Assembly: GCA_965232015.1 (NCBI GenBank) | Contig: OZ246946.1 | Coordinates: 3,224,001-3,288,000, forward strand | Direction: 5' to 3' | Length of the DNA: 64,000 nt | From: JAJEAO01 sp963667635 | GTDB lineage: Bacteria > Acidobacteriota > Vicinamibacteria > Marinacidobacterales > Marinacidobacteraceae | Shown here: positions 36,280-45,011 of the stretch, one piece after another | Position numbering within the stretch: the stretch's first letter is position 1 | How the letters are laid out: each line of letters begins with the position of its first letter | Notes under the pieces: generated by a model | What the model was told of the DNA's origin: nothing | What the model saw: only the letters and a program-made list of their open reading frames with translations | The model's database searches: none | Made by a program: the position numbers and the translations under genes

Positions 36280-37965
36280 CTACAGGTCGGGGAATGCGCG
36301 GCGGATCCCGGCGATTGCGGCGTCGCGTCCCACGGTGACGCGGAGGATGCCCTCGACGACGAGCCCGATCGCGAGCAGCATGATCACTCCCCCGACCACG
36401 AGGAGCAGGACGTTGCCCTGCTCGGCGTAGAGCGTCAGGTTGTAGATCATGGCCGCGATCGTGATGGCCACCATGAACACCATCGGGGCGAGCGCGAAGC
36501 CGAACGGCTTCTTGCGGAAGTAGAGGTAGAGCGTCACCGAAAGCAGCGTGAGGCCCGCCATGATCTGGTTCGTCGTCCCGAACAGCGCCCACAACAGCGT
36601 GCCGGCGGGGACGCCTCCGACCTTCAGCAGCGCGAAGAAGCCGATGGTCGCGACGGCGAGCAGCGAGGCCACGTAGCGGTTGCCGGCCGCGGGGACCTTG
36701 AGGCTGTCGGCGACCTCCTCGAGGTTGTATCGGAGGATGCGCGTTCCGGAATCGAGTGTCGTGAGCGCGAACGAGACCGCGACGAGCGCCATGAACGCCT
36801 TGCCCGCTCCGAGGGGCAGGCCGAGCGTGGTCAGGAAGTACGCCGCGCCCGAGATGTAAGCGTCGAGCTTCTGCGCCAGCCCGTCCGCGACTTCCCAACT
36901 CGCGTAATGGGCGTGCCACGCCTCGGCCGACGCGAAGCCGGCGGTCGTCGCGAGGACGGCCGACAGCCCCAGGATGCTCTCCCCGACCATGGCCCCGTAG
37001 CCGACGAAGGGGGCGTCGCTCTCCTTGTTGAGCTGCTTCGAGGTGGTGCCGGAGGAGACGAGTCCGTGGAAACCGGAGACCGCGCCGCAGGCGATCACGA
37101 TGAAGACGAACGGGAAGATGGGCGGGGCCCCGGTGGGCTCCGGATTGAAGGCCGGAGCGGCGAATTCGGGGTTCCGGATGATGAACGAGACGAAGATCCC
37201 GATCAGCGCCAGATACAGCAGGATGGAGTTCAGAAAATCCCGGGGCTGGAGGAGGAGCCACACCGGGAGCACCGAGGCAAGGAATCCGTAGCCGAGGAGG
37301 ATGTAGATCCACTGGTCCACGCCGAGGATCGGGGCGGGGAGCACCGCGCCCAGCCAGATCGAGCCGAACATGAGCGCCGCGCCGATCGGCACCAGGATTC
37401 GCAGCGGAACGCCCTTCCGGTAAGACAGGAATCCGATGACGACCGCGATGGCCATGAGCGATCCCGTCGGCGTGACCGCAGACGGATAGAACGCGACCGA
37501 GAAGAGCTGCGCGACGACCTGGACGAACACGCCGAGCGTGAGCCCGACGAGGAAGACGATCAGGGCGTGGAACAGCAGCTTGGCGCGGTGGCCGATGATG
37601 TCCTCGGCGATTCGCCCGATGGACTTGCCCTTCGCCCGGATGCTCAGGACGAGGGCGGAGAAGTCGTGGACCGCTCCGATGAAGACGGTGCCGAGGACGA
37701 CCCAGATCATCGCCGGCACCCAGCCCCAGATCACCGCGATCGCGGGCCCCAGCATCGGCGCGAGCCCCGCGATCGAGGCGTAGTGGTGGCCGAACAGGAT
37801 CCAGCGCCGGGTGGGCACGTAGTCCCGCCCATCCTCGAGAGCGTGCGCCGGAGTCTCTCGGGCGTCGTTCAGCTCGAACGACCGGCGGGCGATCCGGCGC
37901 GCGTAGAAGCGGTAGCCGAGGAAGTAAACGACGAAGGCGACGAGTGTCGCGCTGAGCGGCGTCAC
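36280..37965 (-). CDS. Carbon starvation protein CstA family transporter (copy 1)
   Basis: 561 residues, same topology and motifs as its neighbour (ETPAHALEDGRDYVPTRRWILFGHHYASIAGL; VSGFHGLVSSGTTSKQL). It is first in a leftward run cstA - cstA - gamma-glutamyltransferase with 56 and 13 bp gaps. Co-occurrence with a periplasmic gamma-glutamyltransferase suggests recovery of amino acids or peptides, as inference. Differences between copies lie mostly in loops and in a few membrane positions, so the two may differ in substrate or affinity. Confidence 0.93.
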   Translation of the reverse strand: MTPLSATLVAFVVYFLGYRFYARRIARRSFELNDARETPAHALEDGRDYVPTRRWILFGHHYASIAGLAPMLGPAIAVIWGWVPAMIWVVLGTVFIGAVHDFSALVLSIRAKGKSIGRIAEDIIGHRAKLLFHALIVFLVGLTLGVFVQVVAQLFSVAFYPSAVTPTGSLMAIAVVIGFLSYRKGVPLRILVPIGAALMFGSIWLGAVLPAPILGVDQWIYILLGYGFLASVLPVWLLLQPRDFLNSILLYLALIGIFVSFIIRNPEFAAPAFNPEPTGAPPIFPFVFIVIACGAVSGFHGLVSSGTTSKQLNKESDAPFVGYGAMVGESILGLSAVLATTAGFASAEAWHAHYASWEVADGLAQKLDAYISGAAYFLTTLGLPLGAGKAFMALVAVSFALTTLDSGTRILRYNLEEVADSLKVPAAGNRYVASLLAVATIGFFALLKVGGVPAGTLLWALFGTTNQIMAGLTLLSVTLYLYFRKKPFGFALAPMVFMVAITIAAMIYNLTLYAEQGNVLLLVVGGVIMLLAIGLVVEGILRVTVGRDAAIAGIRRAFPDL

Positions 37966-38114
37966 GGCATTCCGGCGGAATCTACGAGCGGATGCATCGG
38001 CGCAAATTATCAGATTTCACCGGAAATCCGGATGCCGCCGCCCCCCGGACATCGGTGGAACGGGGTTGTCCGCCCCAATCCGGTACCCTTCGACCCGGAA
38101 TCGCGGGAGGCCCC

Positions 38115-38783
38115 ATGCGCAGCGAGATGGTTTCGTTTCCGGCCAACAGCGGCGTCACTGCCGGTTATCTGGCCACGCCCGACACGCCCGGTCCCGGCGT
38201 CCTGGTCATCCAGGAGTGGTGGGGCCTGGTCGGGCATATCCGTGAGGTGGCGGATCGGTTCGCCGCCGCGGGCTTCACTGCGCTCGCACCCGATCTGTTC
38301 CACGGCGAGAGCACGACCTCGCCCGATGAGGCGGGAAAGCTGTTCATGGCGCTCGAGATCGCTCGCGCCGAGCACGACCTCCGCGGCGCCGCGGACTACC
38401 TGGGGACCGTCGCGTCCGGTTCGCGAGTCGGTGTCGTGGGGTTTTGCATGGGCGGCCAGCTCGCGCTGTTCGCCGCCAGCAAGTCGGACCGGATCGGGGC
38501 CTGCGTGGACTTCTACGGGGTCCACCCGAACGTCCAGCCCGACTACCCGGCGATCGCGTGTCCGGTGCTGGGGTTGTTCGCGGAGAACGACGGTTTCGTG
38601 CCGCCGGCGGCGGTGGCGAGGCTGGGCGAGGACCTGTCAGCCGCGGGCGTCGCGCATGAGCTCCACACCTACCCGGGGACGGACCACGCGTTCTTCAACG
38701 ACGGCCGCCCGGAGGTGTACGACGCCGCGGCCGCCGCCGACGCGTGGGACCGGACGATCCAACACTTGCGCGCGAATATCTGA
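38115..38783 (+). CDS. Dienelactone hydrolase family protein
   Basis: 222 residues from ATG 38115. The alpha/beta-hydrolase with Cys-Asp-His triad is visible: VVGFCMGGQLAL (Cys nucleophile), AENDGFVPP (Asp) and YPGTDHAFFND (His). VIQEWWGLVGHIREVADRFAAAGFTALAPDLFHGE is the conserved N-terminal half of carboxymethylenebutenolidase-like proteins. It hydrolyses lactones or esters; the true substrate is unknown. A composite repeat block begins 5 bp after the stop. Confidence 0.9.
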   Translation: MRSEMVSFPANSGVTAGYLATPDTPGPGVLVIQEWWGLVGHIREVADRFAAAGFTALAPDLFHGESTTSPDEAGKLFMALEIARAEHDLRGAADYLGTVASGSRVGVVGFCMGGQLALFAASKSDRIGACVDFYGVHPNVQPDYPAIACPVLGLFAENDGFVPPAAVARLGEDLSAAGVAHELHTYPGTDHAFFNDGRPEVYDAAAAADAWDRTIQHLRANI

Positions 38784-38787
38784 CGGA

Positions 38788-39008
38788 CCGCCGGACTCCA
38801 GTCCGGCACCGAGCGCCCCGGCCGACCGGCGTCGCCGGCGCGCCGGACTCCAGTCCGGCAATTCCCAAGCGAGCTGCCGGCGCGCCGGACTCCGCCGGTT
38901 CTCCCGGTAGGGGCCCGGCACCGAGCGCCCCGGCCGACCGGCGCCGCCGGCGCGCCGGACTCCGCCGGTTCTCCCCCAGTTCTCCCGGTGGGGGCTAGGG
39001 GCCCGGCA
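38788..39008. repeat. Composite short-repeat block after the dienelactone hydrolase gene
   Basis: Alternating GCCGGACTCCAGTCCGGC palindromes, the linker CACCGAGCGCCCCGGCCGACCGGCG (two copies), the linker GCAATTCCCAAGCGAGCTGC, and CCGGTTCTCCCGGTAGGGGC units, some fused as GGACTCCGCCGGTTCTCCC. It stands between the convergent hydrolase and the vapC gene. Confidence 0.8.
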
Positions 39009-39081
39009 ATCCGTCGAAGCGAAGAAGCCGCTGAGCCGCACCTGCGGATCGGGGAGGGCCCTCCTGCCTTGACGCCCGCCG

Positions 39082-39519
39082 CTATCCCCGGCTCAACGGG
39101 TGTCGCCACCTCAGGGTAGGGAACCGGCTGAAATCCGCATCGCTGGACACCATCGTGCAGCCGTGCTCGATCGCGACAGCCGGGTGCTGCGCGTCCGCGA
39201 CCAGCTTTCCCGTCGCGGAGGCCTGTTGGCACAGCTCTTCGAGAATCGCCAGGTGGTTCGGTCCGGGAGCGATGACGCGCGCCGTGGGCCGCGCCAAGAG
39301 CTCACGAACGAAGCCGAGGGCCTCATCGAGCGTCGAGGGAGGACGAAAGATCCGCGGGTTCGTGACGATTCGGAGGAACCCGGCGAGAACGAGGACCGAA
39401 AGCGCGAAGGGTTCGGGTCCGGTCGCCATACGCTCGACCCAGTCGGCATAGACCGAGTGCTCCGGCGTCGAATCGCTCCGGTGCGCGTACACCAGGACGT
39501 TGACATCCGGGAGGATCAC
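39082..39519 (-). CDS. VapC-type PIN-domain toxin
   Basis: 145 residues. PIN acidic residues appear in MILPDVNVLVYAHRSD, ALSVLVLAGFLRIVTNP (the usual E is replaced by A), GKLVADAQHPAVAIEHG (D) and MVSSDADFSRF (D). The missing glutamate in the second motif makes full activity less certain, although the other acidic residues are intact. Start overlaps the antitoxin stop by 4 bp. Same family form as the first toxin at 27112-27546. Confidence 0.87.
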   Translation of the reverse strand: MILPDVNVLVYAHRSDSTPEHSVYADWVERMATGPEPFALSVLVLAGFLRIVTNPRIFRPPSTLDEALGFVRELLARPTARVIAPGPNHLAILEELCQQASATGKLVADAQHPAVAIEHGCTMVSSDADFSRFPTLRWRHPLSRG

Positions 39520-39785
39520 GTCGTCGGCCGGCCCGCAATGGCGCCGTAGCGTTCCTCGTCGTCGAGGGCTTCGATCTGGCGCGGGCGGTCAAGATCGATT
39601 CCGGGACGAGGTCCTTCTCCGCCCACCGTGACCAACCGGAAGGGCCTGGTCGGCACCGGCGCCGGCCGCTTCAGGGCATCGTCAACCAGGCGGGCGATCA
39701 GCGCGCTCACGCTGACGCCGCGGGCCGCCGCTTCCCGCCGCACGGCCAGCGCCAGGTGATCGTCCATGGAAATCGTCGTGCGCAT
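39516..39785 (-). CDS. VapB-type ribbon-helix-helix antitoxin
   Basis: 89 residues. MRTTISMDDHLALAVRREAAARGVSVSALIARLVDDALKR is the DNA-binding ribbon-helix-helix; the second half, with PGIDLDRPRQIEALDDEERYGAI, would wrap the toxin. Upstream on the minus strand, GATGC and GCATC half-sites (around 39788-39810) could be its operator. A repeat block follows directly upstream. Confidence 0.84.
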   Translation of the reverse strand: MRTTISMDDHLALAVRREAAARGVSVSALIARLVDDALKRPAPVPTRPFRLVTVGGEGPRPGIDLDRPRQIEALDDEERYGAIAGRPTT

Positions 39786-39836
39786 GATGCACAGCGTAAC
39801 TATGCAGCATCACCGCATCTCCACGCCGCCCTATGG

Positions 39837-40054
39837 AGCGCCGGACTCCAGTCCCTTGCCGGCGCGCCGGACTCCAGTCCGGCAATTCCCAAGCGAGCTG
39901 CCGGCGCGCCGGACTCCAGTCCGGCACCGAGCAGCCAATCTGACCGGGGCCGCCGGCGCGCCGGACTCCAGTCCGGCACCGAGAAGGCTTCCCGACCGGC
40001 GCCACGCCGCCGGCGCGCCGGACTCCGCCGGTTCTCCCGGTGGGGACCCGGCAA
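39837..40054. repeat. Composite short-repeat block upstream of the second VapBC pair
   Basis: Four GCCGGACTCCAGTCCGGC-type palindromes with the shared linkers GCAATTCCCAAGCGAGCTGC and GCACCGAG, ending in CCGCCGGTTCTCCCGGTGGGG. The order of palindrome, linker, palindrome matches 11203-11384, so the block is a duplicate of it rather than an independent accumulation. Confidence 0.8.
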
Positions 40055-40134
40055 TCCCGCCATCAAAGGCCATCACGCCAGGCATTTGCCGCTCTGGAGA
40101 ACCCTCAGCGGGACAACCGGGGCGCTCCAGAGCG

Positions 40135-41532
40135 TCAGCGGGGGTCGAGCGCCGCGAGCGGGACGATGGCGGTCCGGACTCCCCCGTCCCGCCACGCCAC
40201 CACCAGCCGTTCCCCGGTCGCGATCGGCGGGGGAGCGTCCTCCTCGGGCGGCTCCTCGCCCTCCTCCGGCTCCGGAACGGGATCCGCCACCCGGGCCACC
40301 TGCAGCATCCCGGCCTCCCGCCCCCCCGGAGACTCGGCCACCGTCACCTCTGGCCCGAGCCGCCCGTCCGACCACGCCCGCCGAATCCGCACTTCGGCGC
40401 GTCCGTCGTCCGCGTTCTCCAGCCACACCGCGGCCGCGCTCCCGTCGTCGAGCCGCGTCACCGCCGACAGGCCGCGCGGATCCCCGCCGTCGAGCCGCAT
40501 CGGCTGGCCGAAACTCGTCCCGCCATCCAGCGAGAACGCGATCCGGACTTCGGGCTGGCCCGATGCGGCGGTGAACCAGACGACCGACACGGCGCCGTCG
40601 TCGCGGGCCGCGATCGCGGGTCCGTTGACCGGGCAGGCGTTGATGCCCCAGCCGTCGGCGTGCACCGCCCTCTCCGGATCCCATTTGCCCCGGCGCTTGC
40701 GGGAGATCGCGATGTCCCGGACATCGTCCTCGGGCGGGTTGCGGACCCGGTCGCGCCAGACGACGAGCGGCTCCCCGCTCACCGTCGCCATCGCGGTGGG
40801 ACAGCAACTGCACACGTCGCCGTCGAGCCGGGTGTCGGCGAGGTGGTAGCCCTGCTCGTGGAACCGGGCGATCCGCAGCGTGAAGTCTCCTCGTTCGCGC
40901 TCTCCCCACCGGGGCGGGATCAGGTAGGCGGCGGAGAAGCCACTGGTTTCCGGCGCGTAGGACACGAAACCCGCGTATCCCTCGACCAGGTCGAGGCCGG
41001 TCGAGAAGACTTCCCGCCACGTCGCCCCCCGATCGGGCGAGAAGACGATCCGGAATCCGTAGCCGTAGCCTCCCGATCCCTCGGGGTTGCGCTCCAGCCA
41101 GTGGGCGGCGAGCAGGTTTTCCCCGACCGACGCGACTTTGGGGTGGTCCGCCCAGTTCACGAACCATCCGGTCCCGGACGCGATCTCGCGCGCCGGTCCC
41201 CAGCCATCCGCGTCGGCGAGCTCGCGTTCGGGAGCTTCCTCCGCGTCCGCTTCTTCCGTTTCCGATCCGGCGGCTTCCGGGTCTGGAACCACCGGGCCCG
41301 ATTCCGGCGTCCCCTCGCGAATCAGCTCGGCGAACCGGAAAGCGTGCCCGTCGCCCTCCGGCTCCACCCAGGAGAGGAACGCGGCCCCATCGCCCCCCTC
41401 GCTGAGCGAATACATCCCGCTGCCGTCCCCGGCCGGAGTCGGGAGCACCCGCGGCGCCTCCTGTCCGGAGGCGAGCGCCGGCAGCGCCACCGCCAGCAAC
41501 GCGAGCCGCAGCATCGGAAGAGTCACTCTCAT
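40135..41532 (-). CDS. Exported sialidase-like (BNR repeat) beta-propeller protein
   Basis: 465 residues from ATG 41532. Signal peptide MRVTLPMLRLALLAVALPALASGQ. Several Asp-box-like blades are seen: FSPDRGATWREVF, FSLDGGTSFGQPM, and repeated TAMATVSGEPLVVWRDRV-type strands. Cys-rich DGDVCSCCPTAMAT is unusual for this fold and could bind a metal. An acidic Glu/Ala-rich loop lies at about 85-110. Sialidase catalytic residues (Arg triad) are not evident, so enzymatic action is doubtful; a sugar- or protein-binding propeller is as likely. MITE-like copy 3 lies 12 bp upstream of the start. Confidence 0.75.
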   Translation of the reverse strand: MRVTLPMLRLALLAVALPALASGQEAPRVLPTPAGDGSGMYSLSEGGDGAAFLSWVEPEGDGHAFRFAELIREGTPESGPVVPDPEAAGSETEEADAEEAPERELADADGWGPAREIASGTGWFVNWADHPKVASVGENLLAAHWLERNPEGSGGYGYGFRIVFSPDRGATWREVFSTGLDLVEGYAGFVSYAPETSGFSAAYLIPPRWGERERGDFTLRIARFHEQGYHLADTRLDGDVCSCCPTAMATVSGEPLVVWRDRVRNPPEDDVRDIAISRKRRGKWDPERAVHADGWGINACPVNGPAIAARDDGAVSVVWFTAASGQPEVRIAFSLDGGTSFGQPMRLDGGDPRGLSAVTRLDDGSAAAVWLENADDGRAEVRIRRAWSDGRLGPEVTVAESPGGREAGMLQVARVADPVPEPEEGEEPPEEDAPPPIATGERLVVAWRDGGVRTAIVPLAALDPR

Positions 41533-41544
41533 CGGAACGGGGTA

Positions 41545-41774
41545 GTTCAGCCGGTGGACAAAGTCACGCGGCCCGGTTCTCCCGGTAGGGGCTCGAGCGG
41601 CAATGCATCCCGCCTGGCCCCCACCGGGAGAACTGGCGCGCCCCTCCGCTTCGCTCCGGGGCGCTCTTCGTTGCGCATCGGTCGGAATACACCCGGTATT
41701 CCTCCCTCGCGCGCCTCGTCGGCCGGGCGCCTCGCCACTCTCGGTGCTCACGCGACTTTATCCACAGGCTGAAT
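41545..41774. mobile_element. MITE-like element, copy 3, carrying an inserted short repeat
   Basis: 230 bp in opposite orientation to copies 1 and 2. Right end matches the other copies exactly; the left end is GTTCAGCCGGTGGACAAAGT, so has drifted. It keeps the hairpin GGAATAC-ACCCG-GTATTCC. Near its left end (41574-41591) and at about 41622-41636 it holds CCGGTTCTCCCGGTAGGGGC-type and CCACCGGGAGAACTGG units absent from the other copies, accounting for the extra ~36 bp. It fills the divergent promoter gap between the propeller gene and the amidohydrolase gene. Confidence 0.75.
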
Positions 41775-41884
41775 TGTCGCACGAAACGCCTCCCGAGCCG
41801 CCCCGACACGCTGTTACCATCGTTTCCGTTCCGGCGTCGCCGCCCAGCAGGAAGGTACAACGACTCGCCGGGAGCGAGGCCGAG

Positions 41885-43342
41885 ATGAGAAAACCCGCCC
41901 GGGCGCCGCGGCGCTCGCTCAGGACCCCGCGAATCGCCGCGGTGGCGACGCTGGCCGCGCTTTGCGCCGCGGTCGCCGGCGCCCAGTCCGCCGTCGAGCT
42001 GGACCCGCAGGCCCGCGCCTTCGTCCAGTACGACGACCCGGTGATCGCGATCACCGGAGTGCAGGTCGTGGACGGGACCGGCGCGCCGCCGCGCCCGGGT
42101 CAGACGGTCCTCATCGAGGAGCGGCGGATCGCGGCGATGGGAGCGGATGGCGATGTCGAGATCCCTGCGGACGCCCGCCGGGTGGACGGGAGCGGCCACA
42201 CCCTCATCCCCGGCCTCGTCGGAGTGCACAACCACACCTTCTACACGACCGCCGCGCGCCACTCGCAGATGAACACGACTTCGCCGCGCCTCTACCTCGC
42301 GGCCGGCGTGACCACGATCCGGACCACCGGCAGCTACTCCCCATACAGCGAGATCAACATGCGCCGCGCCATCGAGGCGGGCGAGATCGTCGGACCCCGG
42401 ATGCACATCACCGGGCCGTACATCTCGGGGGCCGGAGCGAGCACCTACATGACCCAGGTCTCGAGCCCGGAGGACGCCCGCCGCGTCGTGGCCTACTGGG
42501 CGGAAGAGGGGGCGACCTGGTTCAAGGCCTACACCCGGATCTCGCGCGCCGAGCTCGGCGCCGCGATCGAGGAGGCGCACCGACTCGGGCTGCGCTTCAC
42601 CGGCCATCTGTGCTCCGTGACCTTCCGGGAGGCGGTGGACCTCGGGATCGACGCGCTCGAGCACGGGTTCTTCACGAACACCGAATACCACGGGTCCAAG
42701 CAGCCCGACGAGTGCCCGCCGGACTTCCGGAGCACGCTGCGCGAGATCGAGGTGGACTCCGGGCAGGTCGAATCCACGATCTCGCACATGGTCGAAAACG
42801 AGGTCGCGCTGACCTCGACCCTCGCCGTGTACGAGCTCTCGGTCCCGGGTCGGCCGCCGCTCGAAGATCGCAACCTCGAAGCGCTCGCCCCCGGCGCCCG
42901 CGACGAGTACCTCGCCCGGCGGGAGGAGATCGCGAGGGCGCAGGACGCCGTGTTCCTCGACCTGTTCCCCAAGGCGCAGCGCTTCGAATACAAGTTCTTC
43001 CGCGCCGGGGGACTCCTCGCCGCCGGGGTGGATCCCACCGGGAACGGGGGCGCGCTCCCCGGATTCGGCGACCAGCGCAACTACGAGCTCCTCCTCGAAG
43101 CCGAGTTCACCCCCTCGGAGGCGCTCCAGGTCATGAGCCTGAACGGCGCCCGCGTCCTCGGCGTGGATGACGATCTCGGCAGCATCGAGACCGGAAAGCT
43201 CGCCGATCTGGTCCTGATCCACGGCGACCCGGTGAGCGATCCGTTCCAGATCCGCAACGTCGTGACCGTGTTCAAGGACGGGGTCGGGTACGACTCGGAG
43301 AAGCTGATCGCTTCGGTCCGCGGACTCGTCGGGCTCGAGTAG
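41885..43342 (+). CDS. Metal-dependent amidohydrolase, exported
   Basis: 485 residues from ATG 41885. Signal segment RTPRIAAVATLAALCAAVAGAQS. The TIM-barrel metal centre is visible: H115-N-H117 in PGLVGVHNHTF, Lys in TWFKAYTRIS (a candidate carboxylated Lys), His in FTGHLCSV and EHGFF, and Asp in AAGVDPTGNGG. The C-terminal composite domain GSIETGKLADLVLIHGDPVSD is typical of imidazolonepropionase/prolidase-like amidohydrolases. Substrate unknown; perhaps a dipeptide. An upstream extension to 41603 runs through the MITE copy and is rejected. Confidence 0.9.
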   Translation: MRKPARAPRRSLRTPRIAAVATLAALCAAVAGAQSAVELDPQARAFVQYDDPVIAITGVQVVDGTGAPPRPGQTVLIEERRIAAMGADGDVEIPADARRVDGSGHTLIPGLVGVHNHTFYTTAARHSQMNTTSPRLYLAAGVTTIRTTGSYSPYSEINMRRAIEAGEIVGPRMHITGPYISGAGASTYMTQVSSPEDARRVVAYWAEEGATWFKAYTRISRAELGAAIEEAHRLGLRFTGHLCSVTFREAVDLGIDALEHGFFTNTEYHGSKQPDECPPDFRSTLREIEVDSGQVESTISHMVENEVALTSTLAVYELSVPGRPPLEDRNLEALAPGARDEYLARREEIARAQDAVFLDLFPKAQRFEYKFFRAGGLLAAGVDPTGNGGALPGFGDQRNYELLLEAEFTPSEALQVMSLNGARVLGVDDDLGSIETGKLADLVLIHGDPVSDPFQIRNVVTVFKDGVGYDSEKLIASVRGLVGLE

Positions 43343-43408
43343 CCGCGCGCCCTTGCGGAGCCCGAGGCCGACCGGTTCCGGCGGCCCTCCACCGCCTCCG
43401 CCCCGACC

Positions 43409-45007
43409 ATGAAGCGCTACGACGACCTCGTCATCGGCGGTGGCCACAACGGCCTGATCGCCGCCGCCTACCTCGCGCGGGCCGGGCGACGGGTGCTCGT
43501 TCTCGAGAAGAACGAGCGCGTCGGCGGGGCGACATTCAGCGAGGAGCTCCTCCCCGGGTTCACCGTCTCGGTCTTCTCCTACGTCGTCAGTCTGCTGCGT
43601 CCGCAGATCATCGCGGACCTCGATCTCGCCCGTCACGGCCTCCAGCTCCAGCCGCTCGACGGCACGTTCACGCCGCTGCCCGACGGGCGGGCGCTGACCC
43701 GCTGGCACGACCCCGCGCGGACCCGGGAGTGCCTGCGCGGCTTCTCCCGGCGCGACGCCGACAACTACCCGCGGTTCGGCCTCCGGATGCACCAACTGAG
43801 CCGGGCCGTCCGCGACTTGCTTCTCCTCCGCCCGCCGAAACTGGGTTCGGCCCGACTCCGGGAGGTCCGGGGCCTCCTCGGCCTCGCCCGCCACTTCGGC
43901 TCGATCGGCGACGACCGGGCCGCGGAGCTGGCGCGGCTCATGACCGCGAGCGCGAGCGATTACCTCGACCGCTGGTTCGAGTGCGAGCCGCTGAAGGCCA
44001 CGATGTGCGCCAGCGGGATCATCGGAACCTTCCTCGGCGTGTCCTCTCCCGGCACCGCCTACGTCCTGCTCCACCACTACATGGGGGAGATCGACGGCGC
44101 GTCGCGGTCGTGGGGGTTCGCCCGCGGCGGGATGGGCAGCGTGGCCGAATCGCTCGCCTCGGCGGCGCGGGGCTTCGGCGCCGAGATCCGCACCGGCGCC
44201 GGGGTCTCGCAGATCCTGACCCGCTCCGGGCGCGCCGCCGGCGTCGTGCTCGAGGAAGGGGAGGAGGTCTTCGCCGACCAGGTGGGGTCCAGCCTCGACC
44301 CGCACCGCACCTTCCTGCGGCTCGTCGAAGCGGATGAGCTGCCCGACGAGTTCCTCGAGGGGATCCGCCGCTACCGGCTGCGCGGCTCGTCGGGGAAGGT
44401 GAACCTCGCCCTCGACGCCCTCCCCGACTTCGAGGCGCTCCCCGGCCCCGGGCCGCACCTGAAGGGCGCCATCTCGATCAGTCCCGACCGGACCACCATG
44501 GAGCGCGCCTACGACGACGCCAAGTACGGCCGGTTCTCGCGCGAGCCCTACCTCGACGTGCTGATCCCCTCGCTCCTCGACCCGGGGATGGCGCCTCCGG
44601 GCAAGCACGTGATGTCCATCTTCGTGCAGTACGCGCCCTACGAGCTGCGGGACGGAGATCCGGACTGGGACGCGCAGCGGGACGACTTCGGCGACGCCGT
44701 GGTCCGCACGCTGGCCCGCTACGCGCCGAATCTCCCGGACATCATCCTCGAGCGGCAGGTCCTCACCCCTCTCGACATCGAGCGGCGCACCGGCCTCACC
44801 GAAGGCAACATCTTCCAGGGCGAGCTGGGGCTGGAGCAGCTCTTCTTCCTGCGGCCGACGCCGGGTTGGGCGCAGTTCCACACCCCGATCCGGGGGCTGT
44901 TCCTGTGCGGCTCCGGAGCGCACCCGGGCGGCGGGGTCATGGGCGCGCCCGGCAAGCTGGGAGCGGACGCGATGCTCCGCGCCGCGGGCGTACCGGGAGG
45001 CGGCTGA
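43409..45007 (+). CDS. CrtI-type (COG1233) FAD-dependent oxidoreductase
   Basis: 532 residues. FAD-binding motif VIGGGHNGLIAAAYLARAGRRVLVLEKNERVGGATFSEELLPGF contains GxGxxG and the ribose-binding Glu (E33). The C-terminus FLCGSGAHPGGGVMGAPGKLGADAML is the second FAD-contacting motif of phytoene-desaturase-like flavoproteins. The family includes carotenoid desaturases and isomerases; no carotenoid genes are nearby, so a different substrate is possible. The next gene, a paralog, starts 4 bp after the stop. Confidence 0.88.
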   Translation: MKRYDDLVIGGGHNGLIAAAYLARAGRRVLVLEKNERVGGATFSEELLPGFTVSVFSYVVSLLRPQIIADLDLARHGLQLQPLDGTFTPLPDGRALTRWHDPARTRECLRGFSRRDADNYPRFGLRMHQLSRAVRDLLLLRPPKLGSARLREVRGLLGLARHFGSIGDDRAAELARLMTASASDYLDRWFECEPLKATMCASGIIGTFLGVSSPGTAYVLLHHYMGEIDGASRSWGFARGGMGSVAESLASAARGFGAEIRTGAGVSQILTRSGRAAGVVLEEGEEVFADQVGSSLDPHRTFLRLVEADELPDEFLEGIRRYRLRGSSGKVNLALDALPDFEALPGPGPHLKGAISISPDRTTMERAYDDAKYGRFSREPYLDVLIPSLLDPGMAPPGKHVMSIFVQYAPYELRDGDPDWDAQRDDFGDAVVRTLARYAPNLPDIILERQVLTPLDIERRTGLTEGNIFQGELGLEQLFFLRPTPGWAQFHTPIRGLFLCGSGAHPGGGVMGAPGKLGADAMLRAAGVPGGG

Positions 45008-45011
45008 GACG

